The notes: generated by a model not told the origin, from the sequence alone. A stretch of DNA of 64,000 nucleotides from CAZUMW01 sp964621615 (GCA_964621615.1 CAZUMW010000006.1:72482-136481), one strand, 5' to 3'; positions 44,581 to 54,066 are shown, counted from the first letter of the stretch. Numbers and translations are program-made.

Positions 44581-45390
44581 ATGATTATTATTGGAGAGAA
44601 AATAAATGCAACGCTGTCGCGCGTCAAAAAAATCATTCTGGAGCGCGATACCCAGCAGCTTATTGCGCTGGCGCAGTCCCAGGCTGAGGCCGGGGCCGAT
44701 TTTATCGATGTCAATGTGGGAACCGGCACGGGGTCGGCCCGGGACGAGCAGGAGGCCATGACCTGGGCGGTTGAGCAGATTCAGCAACACGTTGACAGGC
44801 CCCTGTGCATTGACAGCGCCGATGCATCAGTGCTTGATGCGGGGCTGGCCGCACGGGGCGGGAGGCCGAGCATGATAAATTCCACCAAGGCTGAAGAAAA
44901 AAGCCTCCAGGAAATAGTGCCGCTTGCAAAAAAGTATGACACGGACCTGGTGGCGCTTGCCATGGATGAAAGCGGCATTCCCGAAACGGTTGAGAAAAGG
45001 CTCAGCGCCTGCGAGAAAGTCGTGAATGCGTGCAGGCAGCATGGCTTTCCGGTTGAAAAGCTGCTGTTCGACCCGCTTGTGCTGCCCATATCAACCGACA
45101 ACACCCAGGGGATAATAACGCTTGAAACGGTCTCGGGCATAAAAAAGGCTTACCCCGAGGCAAAAACGGTGATGGGCCTTTCCAATGTCTCCTACGGCCT
45201 TCCCGAGCGCAAGCTGATAAATATCGCCTTTCTGCACATGGCGATATATGCCGGTCTCGACGCAGCCATCGCGAACCCCCAGAACGAGGAATTCATGCTC
45301 GGTGTAAAAGTTGCCGAGGCAATCGCCGGCCGGGACCGGCACTGCAGGAAATATACCCGCGCAGCACGCAAGCTGTCGGCACAAACATGA
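44581..45390 (+). CDS. Pterin-binding methyltransferase, MtgA/MtvA-like (methyl-corrinoid:THF)
   Basis: 269 residues from ATG 44581, preceded by AGGAAAGGA; an upstream TTG start would add ten implausible residues. The dihydropteroate-synthase-like barrel is clear: IIIGEKINATLSRVKKIILERD, AGADFIDVNVGTGTG, RPLCIDSADASVLDAGL, MINSTKAEE and VMGLSNVSYGLPERKLIN. Enzymes of this type take the methyl group from the methyl-corrinoid protein and put it on tetrahydrofolate, feeding the Wood-Ljungdahl branch or C1 pool. With the three MttB-like proteins and one corrinoid protein this completes a methyl-transfer module. Confidence 0.9.
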   Translation: MIIIGEKINATLSRVKKIILERDTQQLIALAQSQAEAGADFIDVNVGTGTGSARDEQEAMTWAVEQIQQHVDRPLCIDSADASVLDAGLAARGGRPSMINSTKAEEKSLQEIVPLAKKYDTDLVALAMDESGIPETVEKRLSACEKVVNACRQHGFPVEKLLFDPLVLPISTDNTQGIITLETVSGIKKAYPEAKTVMGLSNVSYGLPERKLINIAFLHMAIYAGLDAAIANPQNEEFMLGVKVAEAIAGRDRHCRKYTRAARKLSAQT

Positions 45391-45462
45391 GAGATACGAA
45401 TCAAACCGGTTTTAACAGACAGGCAAACATACATCATAGGCAACAGGAAAAGGAGCGATACC

Positions 45463-47004
45463 GTGACAGAATCCTACAGAGAAAGCATAACCATAAAGCC
45501 GTATGAGCGTATCAGCGCCGAGCAGGTTCAGCTGCTCGACCGGGCCTCGCTTACGATACTTGAGGATCCGGGCATCTGGTGCTATAACGAGCGCGCCGCC
45601 AAGCTGTTCAAAGACAACGGCGCCAAAGTCTGGGAGGAAAACGAAAAAGGCTCGACCGTCTGGCGCATCTCGCTGCCCGCAGGGCTTGTGAAGGAAGCCC
45701 GGCAGAAGGCTCCCTCCCGGTTTGTGATGGGCGCCCGCAACCCGGAAAACCGCCTTATCCTCGACTCCGAGACCCCCCGAATCTACTTCGGGTCAGGGTC
45801 TGAGACGAATGTGTGGCTTGAAACCGACATGCAGGAATTCGTCAGCGCGAAGGACCCGCAGCAGCGGGTCACGATTCCCCGCTTCACAGAGCGCCGCGGT
45901 GCGGCAGAGCTTCTGTGTCGCGCAGCCAGGCTGTGCGACAACCTTGAAAACCTCGACTTTTTCATACGGCCCGTCAACATTCAGGACCCTGACGTCAATG
46001 AGGACAACCATGACGTCAACAAATTTTTTGCAAGCCTGAACAACATAACCAAACATGTGCAGGCTGGCCTGACAAAGCTCGAGCAGCTGGAAAATGTTAT
46101 CAAAATGGCTGAAATTGTTGCGGGCGGCCCGGAAGAGCTGAGGAAAAATCCTGTAATTTCTTTTATTGCCTGCGTGTTCAAAAGCCCGCTGCAGCTGGTA
46201 TCCGACACGGCGGATAAAGTGTTTTCGATAGTGGAAGCCGGCATGCCGCTGGTTATTTCCTCATCGCCGCAGGGCGGTTCATCGGCACCGATTCAGGAAT
46301 CCGGAATGGTTGCACAGATTAACGCCGAAATACTCGCCGGCGTCACCATGACTCAGCTGATAAAAGAGGGCGCGCCGGTGCTTTATGGAAGCGTTCCCGT
46401 CCGTGCCCGCATGGATGACCTGCACGATCTGTACGGCTGCCCCGAGTTCAACCAGTACAATCACGACTGCGTGCAGCTTGCCCGCTATTATAAAATACCC
46501 AGCTATTCAACAGCCGGGGTCGGCGACGCAAAAGTGCCCGGAATGCAGGCAACCTATGAAAAGCTGTTCACGCATATGTACATGGCGCTCACGGGCGCAC
46601 AGTATATACACTATGCATTCGGCCTGCTTGACCGGACCAACACATTCTGTCCGGTTCAGGCGGTTATCGACAACGAGCACATCGGCAAGGTGAAGCACTG
46701 CCTGCGCGCGCCGAAAGTAAATGAAGAGGAAATTGATGACGTATTGAAAATGGTCCGCCGCGTTATGGCCTCGAGCCACCGCCTGTACGCGCGCCATGCG
46801 CGCAAGGCAATCCACGCGGGGGATATCTCCGAGCCTTACAGGTTTGCGCACAGCAAGGCGGAGGACACCGTCATCGCTGAAGCCATGGGGAGGCTGGCTG
46901 AGATAGAAGCCCTGCCCGCACGTCACATGGACAAGGAAACGGTTGAGCGGGTTTATGCCGAGGTGCCGGGGCTTCTGCCGTCTCTTAAGCAGTATGCTCA
47001 ATAA
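45463..47004 (+). CDS. MttB-family corrinoid methyltransferase, paralogue 3 (divergent)
   Basis: 513 residues with a GTG start preceded by AAGGAG at a seven-base spacing. The core matches the family (SLTILEDPGIWCYN, FGSGSETNVWLETD, ITKHVQAGLTKLEQLENVIKMAEIV, AGVTMTQLIKEGAPVLYG, STAGVGDAKVPGMQATYEKL), but there are insertions near 120-150 and the C-terminus lacks the GPGGHF region of the other two. No amber codon is present. It is the most distant of the three copies and probably has a different methyl donor. The corrinoid protein follows after 89 bases. Confidence 0.88.
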   Translation: MTESYRESITIKPYERISAEQVQLLDRASLTILEDPGIWCYNERAAKLFKDNGAKVWEENEKGSTVWRISLPAGLVKEARQKAPSRFVMGARNPENRLILDSETPRIYFGSGSETNVWLETDMQEFVSAKDPQQRVTIPRFTERRGAAELLCRAARLCDNLENLDFFIRPVNIQDPDVNEDNHDVNKFFASLNNITKHVQAGLTKLEQLENVIKMAEIVAGGPEELRKNPVISFIACVFKSPLQLVSDTADKVFSIVEAGMPLVISSSPQGGSSAPIQESGMVAQINAEILAGVTMTQLIKEGAPVLYGSVPVRARMDDLHDLYGCPEFNQYNHDCVQLARYYKIPSYSTAGVGDAKVPGMQATYEKLFTHMYMALTGAQYIHYAFGLLDRTNTFCPVQAVIDNEHIGKVKHCLRAPKVNEEEIDDVLKMVRRVMASSHRLYARHARKAIHAGDISEPYRFAHSKAEDTVIAEAMGRLAEIEALPARHMDKETVERVYAEVPGLLPSLKQYAQ

Positions 47005-47093
47005 CTTTCAGTAACTTCGCGCAAGAAAACAGTATAACGTATATTAATCGGCAATAGATAAATACTAACCAACAGAACATCAGGAGAGCCACT

Positions 47094-47774
47094 ATGGAAG
47101 ACAAACTACTACAGGATATCGCCACCAATGTAATGCAGGGACGGCTTGAAGCCGAGGACGAGGGTTTTGATGAGGGCTATGAAGGTCAGCCGGCCGTCAC
47201 CGAGCTTCTCGAGGAAGCACTTGAAAAAGGCATCGACCCGAAGAAAATTGTTGTCGAGGCGCTTACCGGGGCGATGGAGCAGGTTGGTCAGAAATTTGAA
47301 AAAGGTGAATACCTGATTCCGGACATGCTCGCTTCGGCGGAGTGCGTCGGCACTGCAATGGATATCCTGGGCCCCAGGCTGGCCCAGTCGGGCGTTGAGA
47401 GCAAGGGCAAATTCGTGATCGCCACCGTCGCAGGAGACCTGCACGACATCGGCAAAAACATTGTGGCCATCATGCTGAAGGGCGCAGGTTACGAGGTGGT
47501 TGATCTCGGTACCGATGTGTCATCGGAGCGAATCGTCGAAGAGGTAAAAAACAACAATGCAAATTTCCTCGGCCTGTCGGCGCTGCTTACCACCACAATG
47601 CGCGAAATGGAAAAAATAATCAACGATCTTAAAACGCAGGGCATGCGGGACAAGATGAAAGTGCTCATCGGCGGCGCCCCGACATCCCCCGATTTCGCAA
47701 CACAAATAGGAGCCGACGGACACTGCAGCGATGCATTCGAGGCAATCGACAAGCTAAAAGCAATGGCATCATAA
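47094..47774 (+). CDS. Corrinoid protein (MttC/MtgC-like methyl carrier)
   Basis: 226 residues. The helical cap domain (AVTELLEEALEKGIDPKKIVVEALTGAM, about 33-60, and FEKGEYLIPDMLASAECV) precedes the B12-binding Rossmann domain with VIATVAGDLHDIGKNIVAIML, which contains the DxHxxG cobalt-ligand histidine, then VVDLGTDVSSERIV and GLSALLTTTM. The N-terminus has about 30 extra acidic residues (MEDKLLQDIATNVMQGRL...). It carries the methyl group between the MttB-like enzymes and the THF methyltransferase. It is the only corrinoid protein in the window for three MttB paralogues. Confidence 0.93.
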   Translation: MEDKLLQDIATNVMQGRLEAEDEGFDEGYEGQPAVTELLEEALEKGIDPKKIVVEALTGAMEQVGQKFEKGEYLIPDMLASAECVGTAMDILGPRLAQSGVESKGKFVIATVAGDLHDIGKNIVAIMLKGAGYEVVDLGTDVSSERIVEEVKNNNANFLGLSALLTTTMREMEKIINDLKTQGMRDKMKVLIGGAPTSPDFATQIGADGHCSDAFEAIDKLKAMAS

Positions 47775-47793
47775 TGAAAAGAGGTGTTGTGTT

Positions 47794-49056
47794 ATGGTAG
47801 AGAAAAAAGCCTATACACAGGCTGTCAATACGGGAAAATACGATAAGGCCACGGGCCTGCTGGGAAAATATGACAATGTGCGGCGCTTCTGGGAGGATCA
47901 GCTTACCGGAATTTTCATCCGCTCGGGCCTCAATGAGCTTGTTGAGCGTAAGCTCCGGAACCTTGACCGCATAAGGGTCGTTGACATCGGATGCGGGAGC
48001 GGCGATGCCTATGATCTCATCATGGGGGTCACCACCAAGGACCCGGGGATTTATGATTTCATTACCGCCGCGCTGACCTATGAGTCCCTGCAGGAATATA
48101 TCGGCGTTGATATCAACCAGGACCTGCTGGACCAGGCAGAGGACTACTACGGCAACAACCCGAAAATGCGCTTTGTGCAGGGAGATATCTGCGGCAGCCT
48201 GCCCGAATCCGTGACACGGGAAGAGCCCTTTGATATGTACTTTACCTCATACGGGACCCTGTCGCACTTTCACGATGAAGACAATATCAAGCTGGTCGCC
48301 GATATCTGCCGTCACGCTCCGGATCGCGCCATTTTTATCGGCGACTGGCTGGGGCGGTATTCATACGAATGGCAGGAGCTGTGGCACCATCCGCCCACAG
48401 AAGAATATTTCATGGACTACCGGATCTCCTATATTTACCCGGAAGAGGAGCGCGATCAGGTGGAGGTTGCCTCGTTTCCGCTCCGCCTGATGACGCGCGA
48501 TGAAATCATGAACATCGTCAACCGCGCATCAGAGGAGGCCGGCGTCCAGATTAAGCCGGTTAAGTTCTACGATCGCTCCATCCTGATCGGACGGCACCTT
48601 GACACCGGCGATTACAACAAAAACAGCAGCAAAATAAGGTACTACATCAATTCGCTGTTTGAGTCATACGTGCGGACCGACCTTGAATCGGTAAAAATAG
48701 ACTATATGCCCCGGGAGGGATTTCCGCACCTGAATAATTTTTTCGAGATGTTTTACATGTCGTGCAATACGCTGGTGGACTACACCATTAAGCTGCTCAG
48801 CGAATTTGATTCAGACAAAGGAGAATTCAGCTCAATTCCGGAAATATACCCCTACTACCCTGAGCCGCTGAAAAATGCCATGCACACAATGCGGCACGTC
48901 ATCGAAGGTGTCGGCACCCTGAAATACGGGGACGTGCGCGCCAATGTGATTGAGCCCCAGCTCGGGTATGCGCTGCGCAGGCTCGAAATCGACCTGCAGC
49001 CGGGAACCGGCATGGGCCACAGCCTGGCGGGCATTTTTGAAATAATTAAATCATAA
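47794..49056 (+). CDS. Class I SAM-dependent methyltransferase of unknown substrate
   Basis: 420 residues. The SAM domain is in residues about 60-260: IRVVDIGCGSGDAYDLI is motif I, YIGVDINQDLLDQAEDYYG motif II, and FDMYFTSYGTLSHFHDEDNIKLV motif IV. A helical C-terminal part of about 150 residues (FPHLNNFFEMFYMSCNTLVDYT, PEPLKNAMHTMRHVIEGVG) is unusual. I do not recognise a characterised family. It lies 19 bases after the corrinoid protein and 15 before the proA-like gene, so it is part of the operon. A methylating enzyme beside three demethylating ones is a striking combination. A small-molecule N-methyltransferase is one possibility. Confidence 0.8.
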   Translation: MVEKKAYTQAVNTGKYDKATGLLGKYDNVRRFWEDQLTGIFIRSGLNELVERKLRNLDRIRVVDIGCGSGDAYDLIMGVTTKDPGIYDFITAALTYESLQEYIGVDINQDLLDQAEDYYGNNPKMRFVQGDICGSLPESVTREEPFDMYFTSYGTLSHFHDEDNIKLVADICRHAPDRAIFIGDWLGRYSYEWQELWHHPPTEEYFMDYRISYIYPEEERDQVEVASFPLRLMTRDEIMNIVNRASEEAGVQIKPVKFYDRSILIGRHLDTGDYNKNSSKIRYYINSLFESYVRTDLESVKIDYMPREGFPHLNNFFEMFYMSCNTLVDYTIKLLSEFDSDKGEFSSIPEIYPYYPEPLKNAMHTMRHVIEGVGTLKYGDVRANVIEPQLGYALRRLEIDLQPGTGMGHSLAGIFEIIKS

Positions 49057-49071
49057 CAGGAGTCAATCTAT

Positions 49072-50343
49072 ATGAGTTCTTCAGACCCTGCCCGGGATAT
49101 TGCAGCCAAAGCTAAAAAGGCATCAGCGGAAATCGCCCGCGCCGATACGCTTACCAAAAACGCCGTTTTGCATAAAATGGCCGAGCTGGTCGCCCAGGGG
49201 ATCGACGATATCTGCAGGGCAAACAGCCGTGATCTTGACCTGGCGAAAAAAAACGCCGTAGCCGATGCGCTGTACGAGCGGCTTATCTTTGACGAATCCA
49301 AAGCCCGCAGCCGCGTCGTTTCTCTGAACAAAATCGCCGCGCTTTCCGATCCGGTGGGCCAGATCATTGAGCAGCAGCGGACCGCAAACGGCCTGATAGT
49401 CGGGCGCGTCCGGGTTCCCCTCGGCGTTATACTGATGATTTATGAGGCACGCCCCCATGTCACCATTAACGCGGGGGCATTTGCCGTAAAATCCGGCAAT
49501 GCGATTATCTGCAAGGGGGGCTCTGAAGCCCGGAACTGCAACGACCTGTTAGGGCGCATGTGGGCCGAGGCGCTTGAGTCCGCCGGGCTGTCCCGTGACA
49601 TCGTTCAGGTTGCCTCTCTGTCACACGAGGACGTCGATACGCTGCTCACCCTGCAGGATGACATCAGCCTCGTCATTCCCCGCGGGGGCAAAAATCTTAT
49701 CAAAACAGTGGCAGAGCGCTCCCGGATCCCGGTCATAAAACACTTCGAGGGCGTGTGCCACATATATATCGGCCACAAGGCCGACACCACAAAGGCGCTC
49801 CAGATACTGCTTGACTCCAAGCTGCTTATGCCTGCGGTATGCAACGCCGCCGAAACTCTGCTTCTTGACGCCTCCATGGCATCCTGGCTTCCGTTCCTGC
49901 TCAACGCCTGTGCTGAAAACGGGATCGAAACCCGCTGCTGCGAGCGCATCAGGGCACAATTCCCCGACCAGAAGCCGGCGGCAGAGCAAGACTGGCACAC
50001 CGAGTATCTCGACAGGATATATTCCATTAAGATGGTTGATGATATTGATGAGGCAATGGCCCATATCGCGCATTACGGCAGCGGCCATACCGATGTCATC
50101 GTTACGGAGGACTATTCGCAGGCGATGCGCTTTACCCGCGAAGTGGACTCATCGGTCGTGCTCGTCAACGCCTCCACCATGTTCTGTGACGGCGAAACGC
50201 TGGGCATGGGAGCCGAAATCGGCATATCGACAGATAAATTTCATGCCCGCGGCCCAATGGGCCTCAACGAGCTGACAAGCTACAAGCACGTTATCTGGGG
50301 TGACGGGCAAATAATGGGCGAGCCTTTTATAAAAAAGCAATAA
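49072..50343 (+). CDS. proA: ProA-like gamma-glutamyl phosphate reductase
   Basis: 423 residues, the normal ProA length, with a good AGGAG site. The cofactor and catalytic regions fit: GVILMIYEARPHVTINAG, KGGSEARNCNDLL, VIPRGGKNLIKTVAE, MPAVCNAAETLLLDAS (catalytic cysteine near 260) and GAEIGISTDKFHARGPMGLNELTSYK. At about residue 370, the usual NASTRF motif reads NASTMF, so an arginine near the substrate site is methionine. ProA normally reduces gamma-glutamyl phosphate from ProB to the semialdehyde. Here there is no proB, and the next gene is a GCS2-type ligase-like protein. The true substrate may be a modified glutamate. Confidence 0.85.
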   Translation: MSSSDPARDIAAKAKKASAEIARADTLTKNAVLHKMAELVAQGIDDICRANSRDLDLAKKNAVADALYERLIFDESKARSRVVSLNKIAALSDPVGQIIEQQRTANGLIVGRVRVPLGVILMIYEARPHVTINAGAFAVKSGNAIICKGGSEARNCNDLLGRMWAEALESAGLSRDIVQVASLSHEDVDTLLTLQDDISLVIPRGGKNLIKTVAERSRIPVIKHFEGVCHIYIGHKADTTKALQILLDSKLLMPAVCNAAETLLLDASMASWLPFLLNACAENGIETRCCERIRAQFPDQKPAAEQDWHTEYLDRIYSIKMVDDIDEAMAHIAHYGSGHTDVIVTEDYSQAMRFTREVDSSVVLVNASTMFCDGETLGMGAEIGISTDKFHARGPMGLNELTSYKHVIWGDGQIMGEPFIKKQ

Positions 50344-50416
50344 ATGATATAATTAATAATATAGCACTATAGAGCCGTGGCAGTCGCGGCTTGGCATACA
50401 AGGGAGAGGTGATATT

Positions 50417-51796
50417 ATGGAAAAAATATACAATTATTTTAATAACGCTTTTCACGACACGCTGTCACAACGGCATGCCGGCGAGCGAAGGATAGGTGCT
50501 GAGCTTAAATTCCCGCTCGTAAATGAGGACGGCAGCGCCGTGTCGCGCGATATGGTTGCTTCGCTGTGGTCATTTCTGCAGGAAAACGGCTGGTCTCCGG
50601 TTGTCGATGCCGTGACCGACCGCACTGTTGGCGCAACGCAGCCCGGCGAAAAAAACGACACCGTTGCATCGTGTGAAACCGGCTACTGCAAAACTGAGTT
50701 TTCCCTCGCGCATGTCGGGTCTCTTGAGGATCTTGACCGAATGATAAAAACACTCACCGGGCTTCTGTGCTCGTTTTCCAAAAAACACAATGTGCACTTT
50801 CTGGGCTACGGCATCCACCCGGTCACCCGCCCCGGCAAGCACCTGGTCATGAAAAAAGCGCGCGCCAGCGTGTGGGACAAGGTATTTGCGTCAAACCGCT
50901 ATATTCCCGAGGGGGAGGGGGACGACTTTCACCTGTTCACCCTGAACGCTGCGAACCACGTGCATGTCAGCGTATCGCCCGACGAAGCGATCCGGGCGGT
51001 CAATGTGCTGAACGGATTTGCCGCACCGCAGATCGCTGTAACCGCCAATTCAAACATCTGGAAGGGCGAGCTCGATCCCACCTACAAGTGCGTTTCCGAA
51101 AAGCTGTGGGACTGGTGGATGCCTGAGGACGGCCGCACCGGCATTCCTGAAAAACATTTTACCGACCTTCAGGACTATATTGAAAAGATCGCATCGTTCC
51201 GGCCGGTATTTGTAAAGCGCGAAGGAAAGCCGCTCGTGCTTGACAAGTATGACGCATTTCACGAGTATTTTAACGACCCGGAGCCTGTCGGCCTCGACGC
51301 TGAGGGGCAGCGGGTGCCGGTACAGCCCGAGTTCGGCGATTTCGATGTCCACTGCACCTGCTACTGGTACAACGCGCGCATTTCACGCTATTTCACCGTG
51401 GAAAACAGAGTGAACGACCAGCAGCCCCCTGCCGACCTGATTACCGTATCCGCCATTACCCTCGGGCTGATTTCGGCAATGGATGAAGCCTGGGAGGAGG
51501 TTCAGTCAATCGGCTGGGAAAAGCTGCGCCGCGCACGTGAGGAAGCCTGCCGCCACAGCCTGGACGGTTCGGTAAACGGCATGTCTCTTACTGACGCTTC
51601 CCGGAAAATGCTTGATCTTGCGCGCGAGGGTCTGGTAAAACGGGGCAAAGGCGAAGAGCGCTACCTCGAGCCGCTCTACGGGCGCATCAAGCGCCGCAGC
51701 TCGCCAGCGGATGACGCCGAGCGCCTGTTTCAGAAAAGCGGCATAGAGGGCCTCATTGAACATCGAACACTTGAAAACGCACTGGTGCAATCATGA
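50417..51796 (+). CDS. GCS2-type glutamate-cysteine ligase-like protein
   Basis: 459 residues. GAELKFPLVNEDGSAV (about 27-42) is the opening of the GCS2/EgtA-type carboxylate-amine ligase fold; CKTEFSLAHVG near 95 and NHVHVSVSPDEAIRAVN near 178 are further family blocks. RYFTVENRVNDQQPPADLITVSAI is the late substrate-binding region. Known members activate the gamma-carboxyl of glutamate as a phosphate and join it to an amine such as cysteine. In this operon it might provide an activated gamma-carboxyl for the ProA-like reductase next door. Its stop overlaps the next start (ATGA). Confidence 0.8.
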   Translation: MEKIYNYFNNAFHDTLSQRHAGERRIGAELKFPLVNEDGSAVSRDMVASLWSFLQENGWSPVVDAVTDRTVGATQPGEKNDTVASCETGYCKTEFSLAHVGSLEDLDRMIKTLTGLLCSFSKKHNVHFLGYGIHPVTRPGKHLVMKKARASVWDKVFASNRYIPEGEGDDFHLFTLNAANHVHVSVSPDEAIRAVNVLNGFAAPQIAVTANSNIWKGELDPTYKCVSEKLWDWWMPEDGRTGIPEKHFTDLQDYIEKIASFRPVFVKREGKPLVLDKYDAFHEYFNDPEPVGLDAEGQRVPVQPEFGDFDVHCTCYWYNARISRYFTVENRVNDQQPPADLITVSAITLGLISAMDEAWEEVQSIGWEKLRRAREEACRHSLDGSVNGMSLTDASRKMLDLAREGLVKRGKGEERYLEPLYGRIKRRSSPADDAERLFQKSGIEGLIEHRTLENALVQS

Positions 51797-53034
51797 CATA
51801 CGAAACAGACACGCAGCCGCAGCAACCGTTAACGCTTCCCTCAGGCCTCACGGACCCTGACAATGCATATCCCATGATACACCTGGTAACCGACGGCATG
51901 GATCTGTCAGACCCCTCGGATATTGCAGCGGTCAACAATGCAATACACGATGCGCTCTGCACGCTCCACTCAAAGCCGCTCAGCGGTCAGGCGCTGCTGA
52001 AAGTGCACATCGGCGAGCCGAAGTGCATAACCAGGATGCGCCCCGCGTACATGGAGGGCTCCAGCAGGTTTCTGCGCTCCCGCGGAATCAGCTCAATAAC
52101 CGCCGGCGACACCACCGTTGCGTACACCGGCGACCGCGGTCACAAGCAGAACCCTCCGGATAATGTCAATGCCTACCGTGATATGGCCCGCGACCACGGC
52201 TGGGCGCCTGACGGCCCCGCCAGGGTTCCGTTTACTATACTTGACAGGCCTATAAGCTGCCGCCCGGATTCTTTTACCTTTACCGGCGAAGAACAGAAAA
52301 ACATTATCGGCGGCATCCAGCGATTCACTGATTTTTATCCCGCAGCGGGCTTTCTTGCCGCAGATTTTATCGTCAACCATGCTCATCTGACGCTTCACGG
52401 CCTTGCCGGCGTAGCCGGCTGTGTGAAGTCGATCGCCATGGGCTGCTCCGCGCTCAAGGGAAAGTATATGATGCACCAGTCGCTCATACCGCACTTTGAT
52501 GAAGATATCTGCAAAGGGTGTGCGCTGTGTGTCAAAAGCTGCCCGGAAGGCGCTCTGTGTATTGCAGAGGGGGCGGTAGTTCCGGAGGTAAACTGCGAGC
52601 TGTGCATCGGATGCGGCGAGTGCGTTTCAATCTGCAAGAACAAGGCGGTCGTTCTGCACGAGGCTGACATAACCGATTGGAAGCGGGGCGAAGAGACGCT
52701 GCCGCTGCGTATGGCGGACTATACCCTCGGCCTCATGAACGGCAAGTGGGACAGCTGCATACATGTGCTGCACATGTACTCGGTGACAGAGCTGTGCGAC
52801 TGCGTCGACCAGAAACAAACGCCCATGGTCGGGGACATGGGCTTTCTTATCAGCAAAAACCCCTTTGCGGTTGACAAGGCTGCGGGCGAAATGCTCACCG
52901 AAGCGGTCAACGCATCAGGGGCTGACATCCCCGCATCAAAGCTCAACACAGCACATGCGAGCGCCGACTACGTCCGGGATGCATACGGCATTATTTCAGA
53001 CGTTCCTGCCACAAAAATAACCCTGTCATCATAA
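51793..53034 (+). CDS. DUF362-family protein with two [4Fe-4S] clusters
   Basis: 413 residues, cytosolic (no signal). The DUF362 part has LLKVHIGEPKCITRMRPAYMEG and ADFIVNHAHLTLHGLAGVAGCVKSIAMGC (here about 190-220). A ferredoxin insert follows: DICKGCALCVKSCPEGALCI and CELCIGCGECVSICKNKAVV, giving two cubane clusters. The start overlaps the ligase-like gene by four bases. As the only ferredoxin in the operon, it is a candidate electron donor for reductive reactivation of Co(II) corrinoid, since no ASKHA-type RamA-like activator is present in the window. Function in DUF362 is otherwise unknown. Confidence 0.85.
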   Translation: MTYETDTQPQQPLTLPSGLTDPDNAYPMIHLVTDGMDLSDPSDIAAVNNAIHDALCTLHSKPLSGQALLKVHIGEPKCITRMRPAYMEGSSRFLRSRGISSITAGDTTVAYTGDRGHKQNPPDNVNAYRDMARDHGWAPDGPARVPFTILDRPISCRPDSFTFTGEEQKNIIGGIQRFTDFYPAAGFLAADFIVNHAHLTLHGLAGVAGCVKSIAMGCSALKGKYMMHQSLIPHFDEDICKGCALCVKSCPEGALCIAEGAVVPEVNCELCIGCGECVSICKNKAVVLHEADITDWKRGEETLPLRMADYTLGLMNGKWDSCIHVLHMYSVTELCDCVDQKQTPMVGDMGFLISKNPFAVDKAAGEMLTEAVNASGADIPASKLNTAHASADYVRDAYGIISDVPATKITLSS

Positions 53035-53041
53035 ACACGAG

Positions 53042-53074
53042 AAGGGGCTCCGCCCGCGGAGCTCCTTCCTTTTG
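53042..53074 (+). terminator. Intrinsic terminator or attenuator
   Basis: Starting at 53042, AAGGGGCTCCGC pairs with GCGGAGCTCCTT (one G-T wobble) to form a 12-bp stem with a two-base loop, followed by CCTTTT. It lies seven bases past the stop of the DUF362 gene and may end or reduce transcription before the transporter genes. Confidence 0.6.
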
Positions 53075-53095
53075 ACAGACTTTTCAGGTGCTGGC

Positions 53096-54058
53096 GTGAT
53101 ACAGTACGAAAACGTTTCAAAAACCTTTCCCGGCGGAACGCACGCAGTCAAAAATCTTTCCTTCACGGTCGAAGAGGGTGAAACGGTTGTTCTGCTCGGA
53201 ACAAGCGGAAGCGGAAAAACCACCACTCTCAAAATGACAAACCGCCTCATCGAGCCGTCCGGAGGACGTATACTTGTCGAGGATACAGACATACTGCGGC
53301 AGAACCCTATAAAGCTGCGGCGGCGCATCGGCTACGCGATACAAAGCATCGGCCTTTTCCCTCACATGACGGTTACCGAAAATGTCGGGCTGGTTCCCCG
53401 GCTGCTGAAGTGGGATGCAACAAAAATTAACGATCGCGTTGAGGAGCTTCTCTCGATGGTCGACCTTGAGCCGAAGCAGTTCATGGCCCGCTATCCCTCC
53501 CAGCTCAGCGGCGGGCAGCAGCAGCGCGTCGGCGTGGCGCGCGCGCTTGCCGCAGATCCGCCCATAATTCTGATGGATGAGCCATTCGGCGCTATCGACC
53601 CCATGACCCGCGAGCAGCTGCAGAATGAATTCCTTTCTCTTCAGGACCGCATTAATAAAACCGTTCTGTTTGTGACCCACGACATTTTCGAGGCCTTCAA
53701 GATGGGGGACAGAATCGCTCTTTTCGATAAAGGGGAGCTTTTGCAGATCGCCACGCCGCGCGAGCTCGTCGACAGCCCGGCAAACAGCACTGTCGAAAGC
53801 TTTCTGAGCCAGCACATATTCCAGCTCACCCTCACGACCCGCAGAATCGGGTCTCTGCCCTGCTCTGAAAAGACGCCGGATACACAGTTTTCCCCGGAGC
53901 AGCGGCTCAAAGCACGGGATTCTTTCCTTGATGCTCTTGACACGTTCAACCAGCACAAGCAGGATGTCCTGCCCGTATATAAAAGCGGGGAACGGATTGG
54001 CTTTATCAGCAAATCCCAGCTCACCCGCGCTATTGCGGAAACCCTGAGCGATCAGTAG
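53096..54058 (+). CDS. Glycine betaine/carnitine/choline-type ABC transporter ATP-binding protein (OpuCA/OsmV-like)
   Basis: 320 residues from GTG 53096, chosen because IQYENVSKTFPGG is the usual beginning and AGG lies seven bases upstream; a TTG at 53072 is the alternative. Walker A is GTSGSGKTT, the signature motif is LSGGQQQRVGVARALA, and Walker B is PIILMDEPFGAID. LRRRIGYAIQSIGLFPHMTV is the Q-loop. After residue 240 a short C-terminal domain follows with a single CBS-like segment (DVLPVYKSGERIGFISKSQL), where OpuCA usually has two CBS domains. The protein energises uptake of quaternary amines. It follows the terminator-like hairpin. Confidence 0.9.
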   Translation: MIQYENVSKTFPGGTHAVKNLSFTVEEGETVVLLGTSGSGKTTTLKMTNRLIEPSGGRILVEDTDILRQNPIKLRRRIGYAIQSIGLFPHMTVTENVGLVPRLLKWDATKINDRVEELLSMVDLEPKQFMARYPSQLSGGQQQRVGVARALAADPPIILMDEPFGAIDPMTREQLQNEFLSLQDRINKTVLFVTHDIFEAFKMGDRIALFDKGELLQIATPRELVDSPANSTVESFLSQHIFQLTLTTRRIGSLPCSEKTPDTQFSPEQRLKARDSFLDALDTFNQHKQDVLPVYKSGERIGFISKSQLTRAIAETLSDQ

Positions 54059-54066
54059 GAGGCGGC

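Noticed and set aside
40406..47004. Pyrrolysine (amber) codons in the mttB-like genes
   Set aside because: All three reading frames are open over the full family length; the only TAG is the terminal stop of the first gene, and the sequence after it is not family-like. No pyl genes are in the window.
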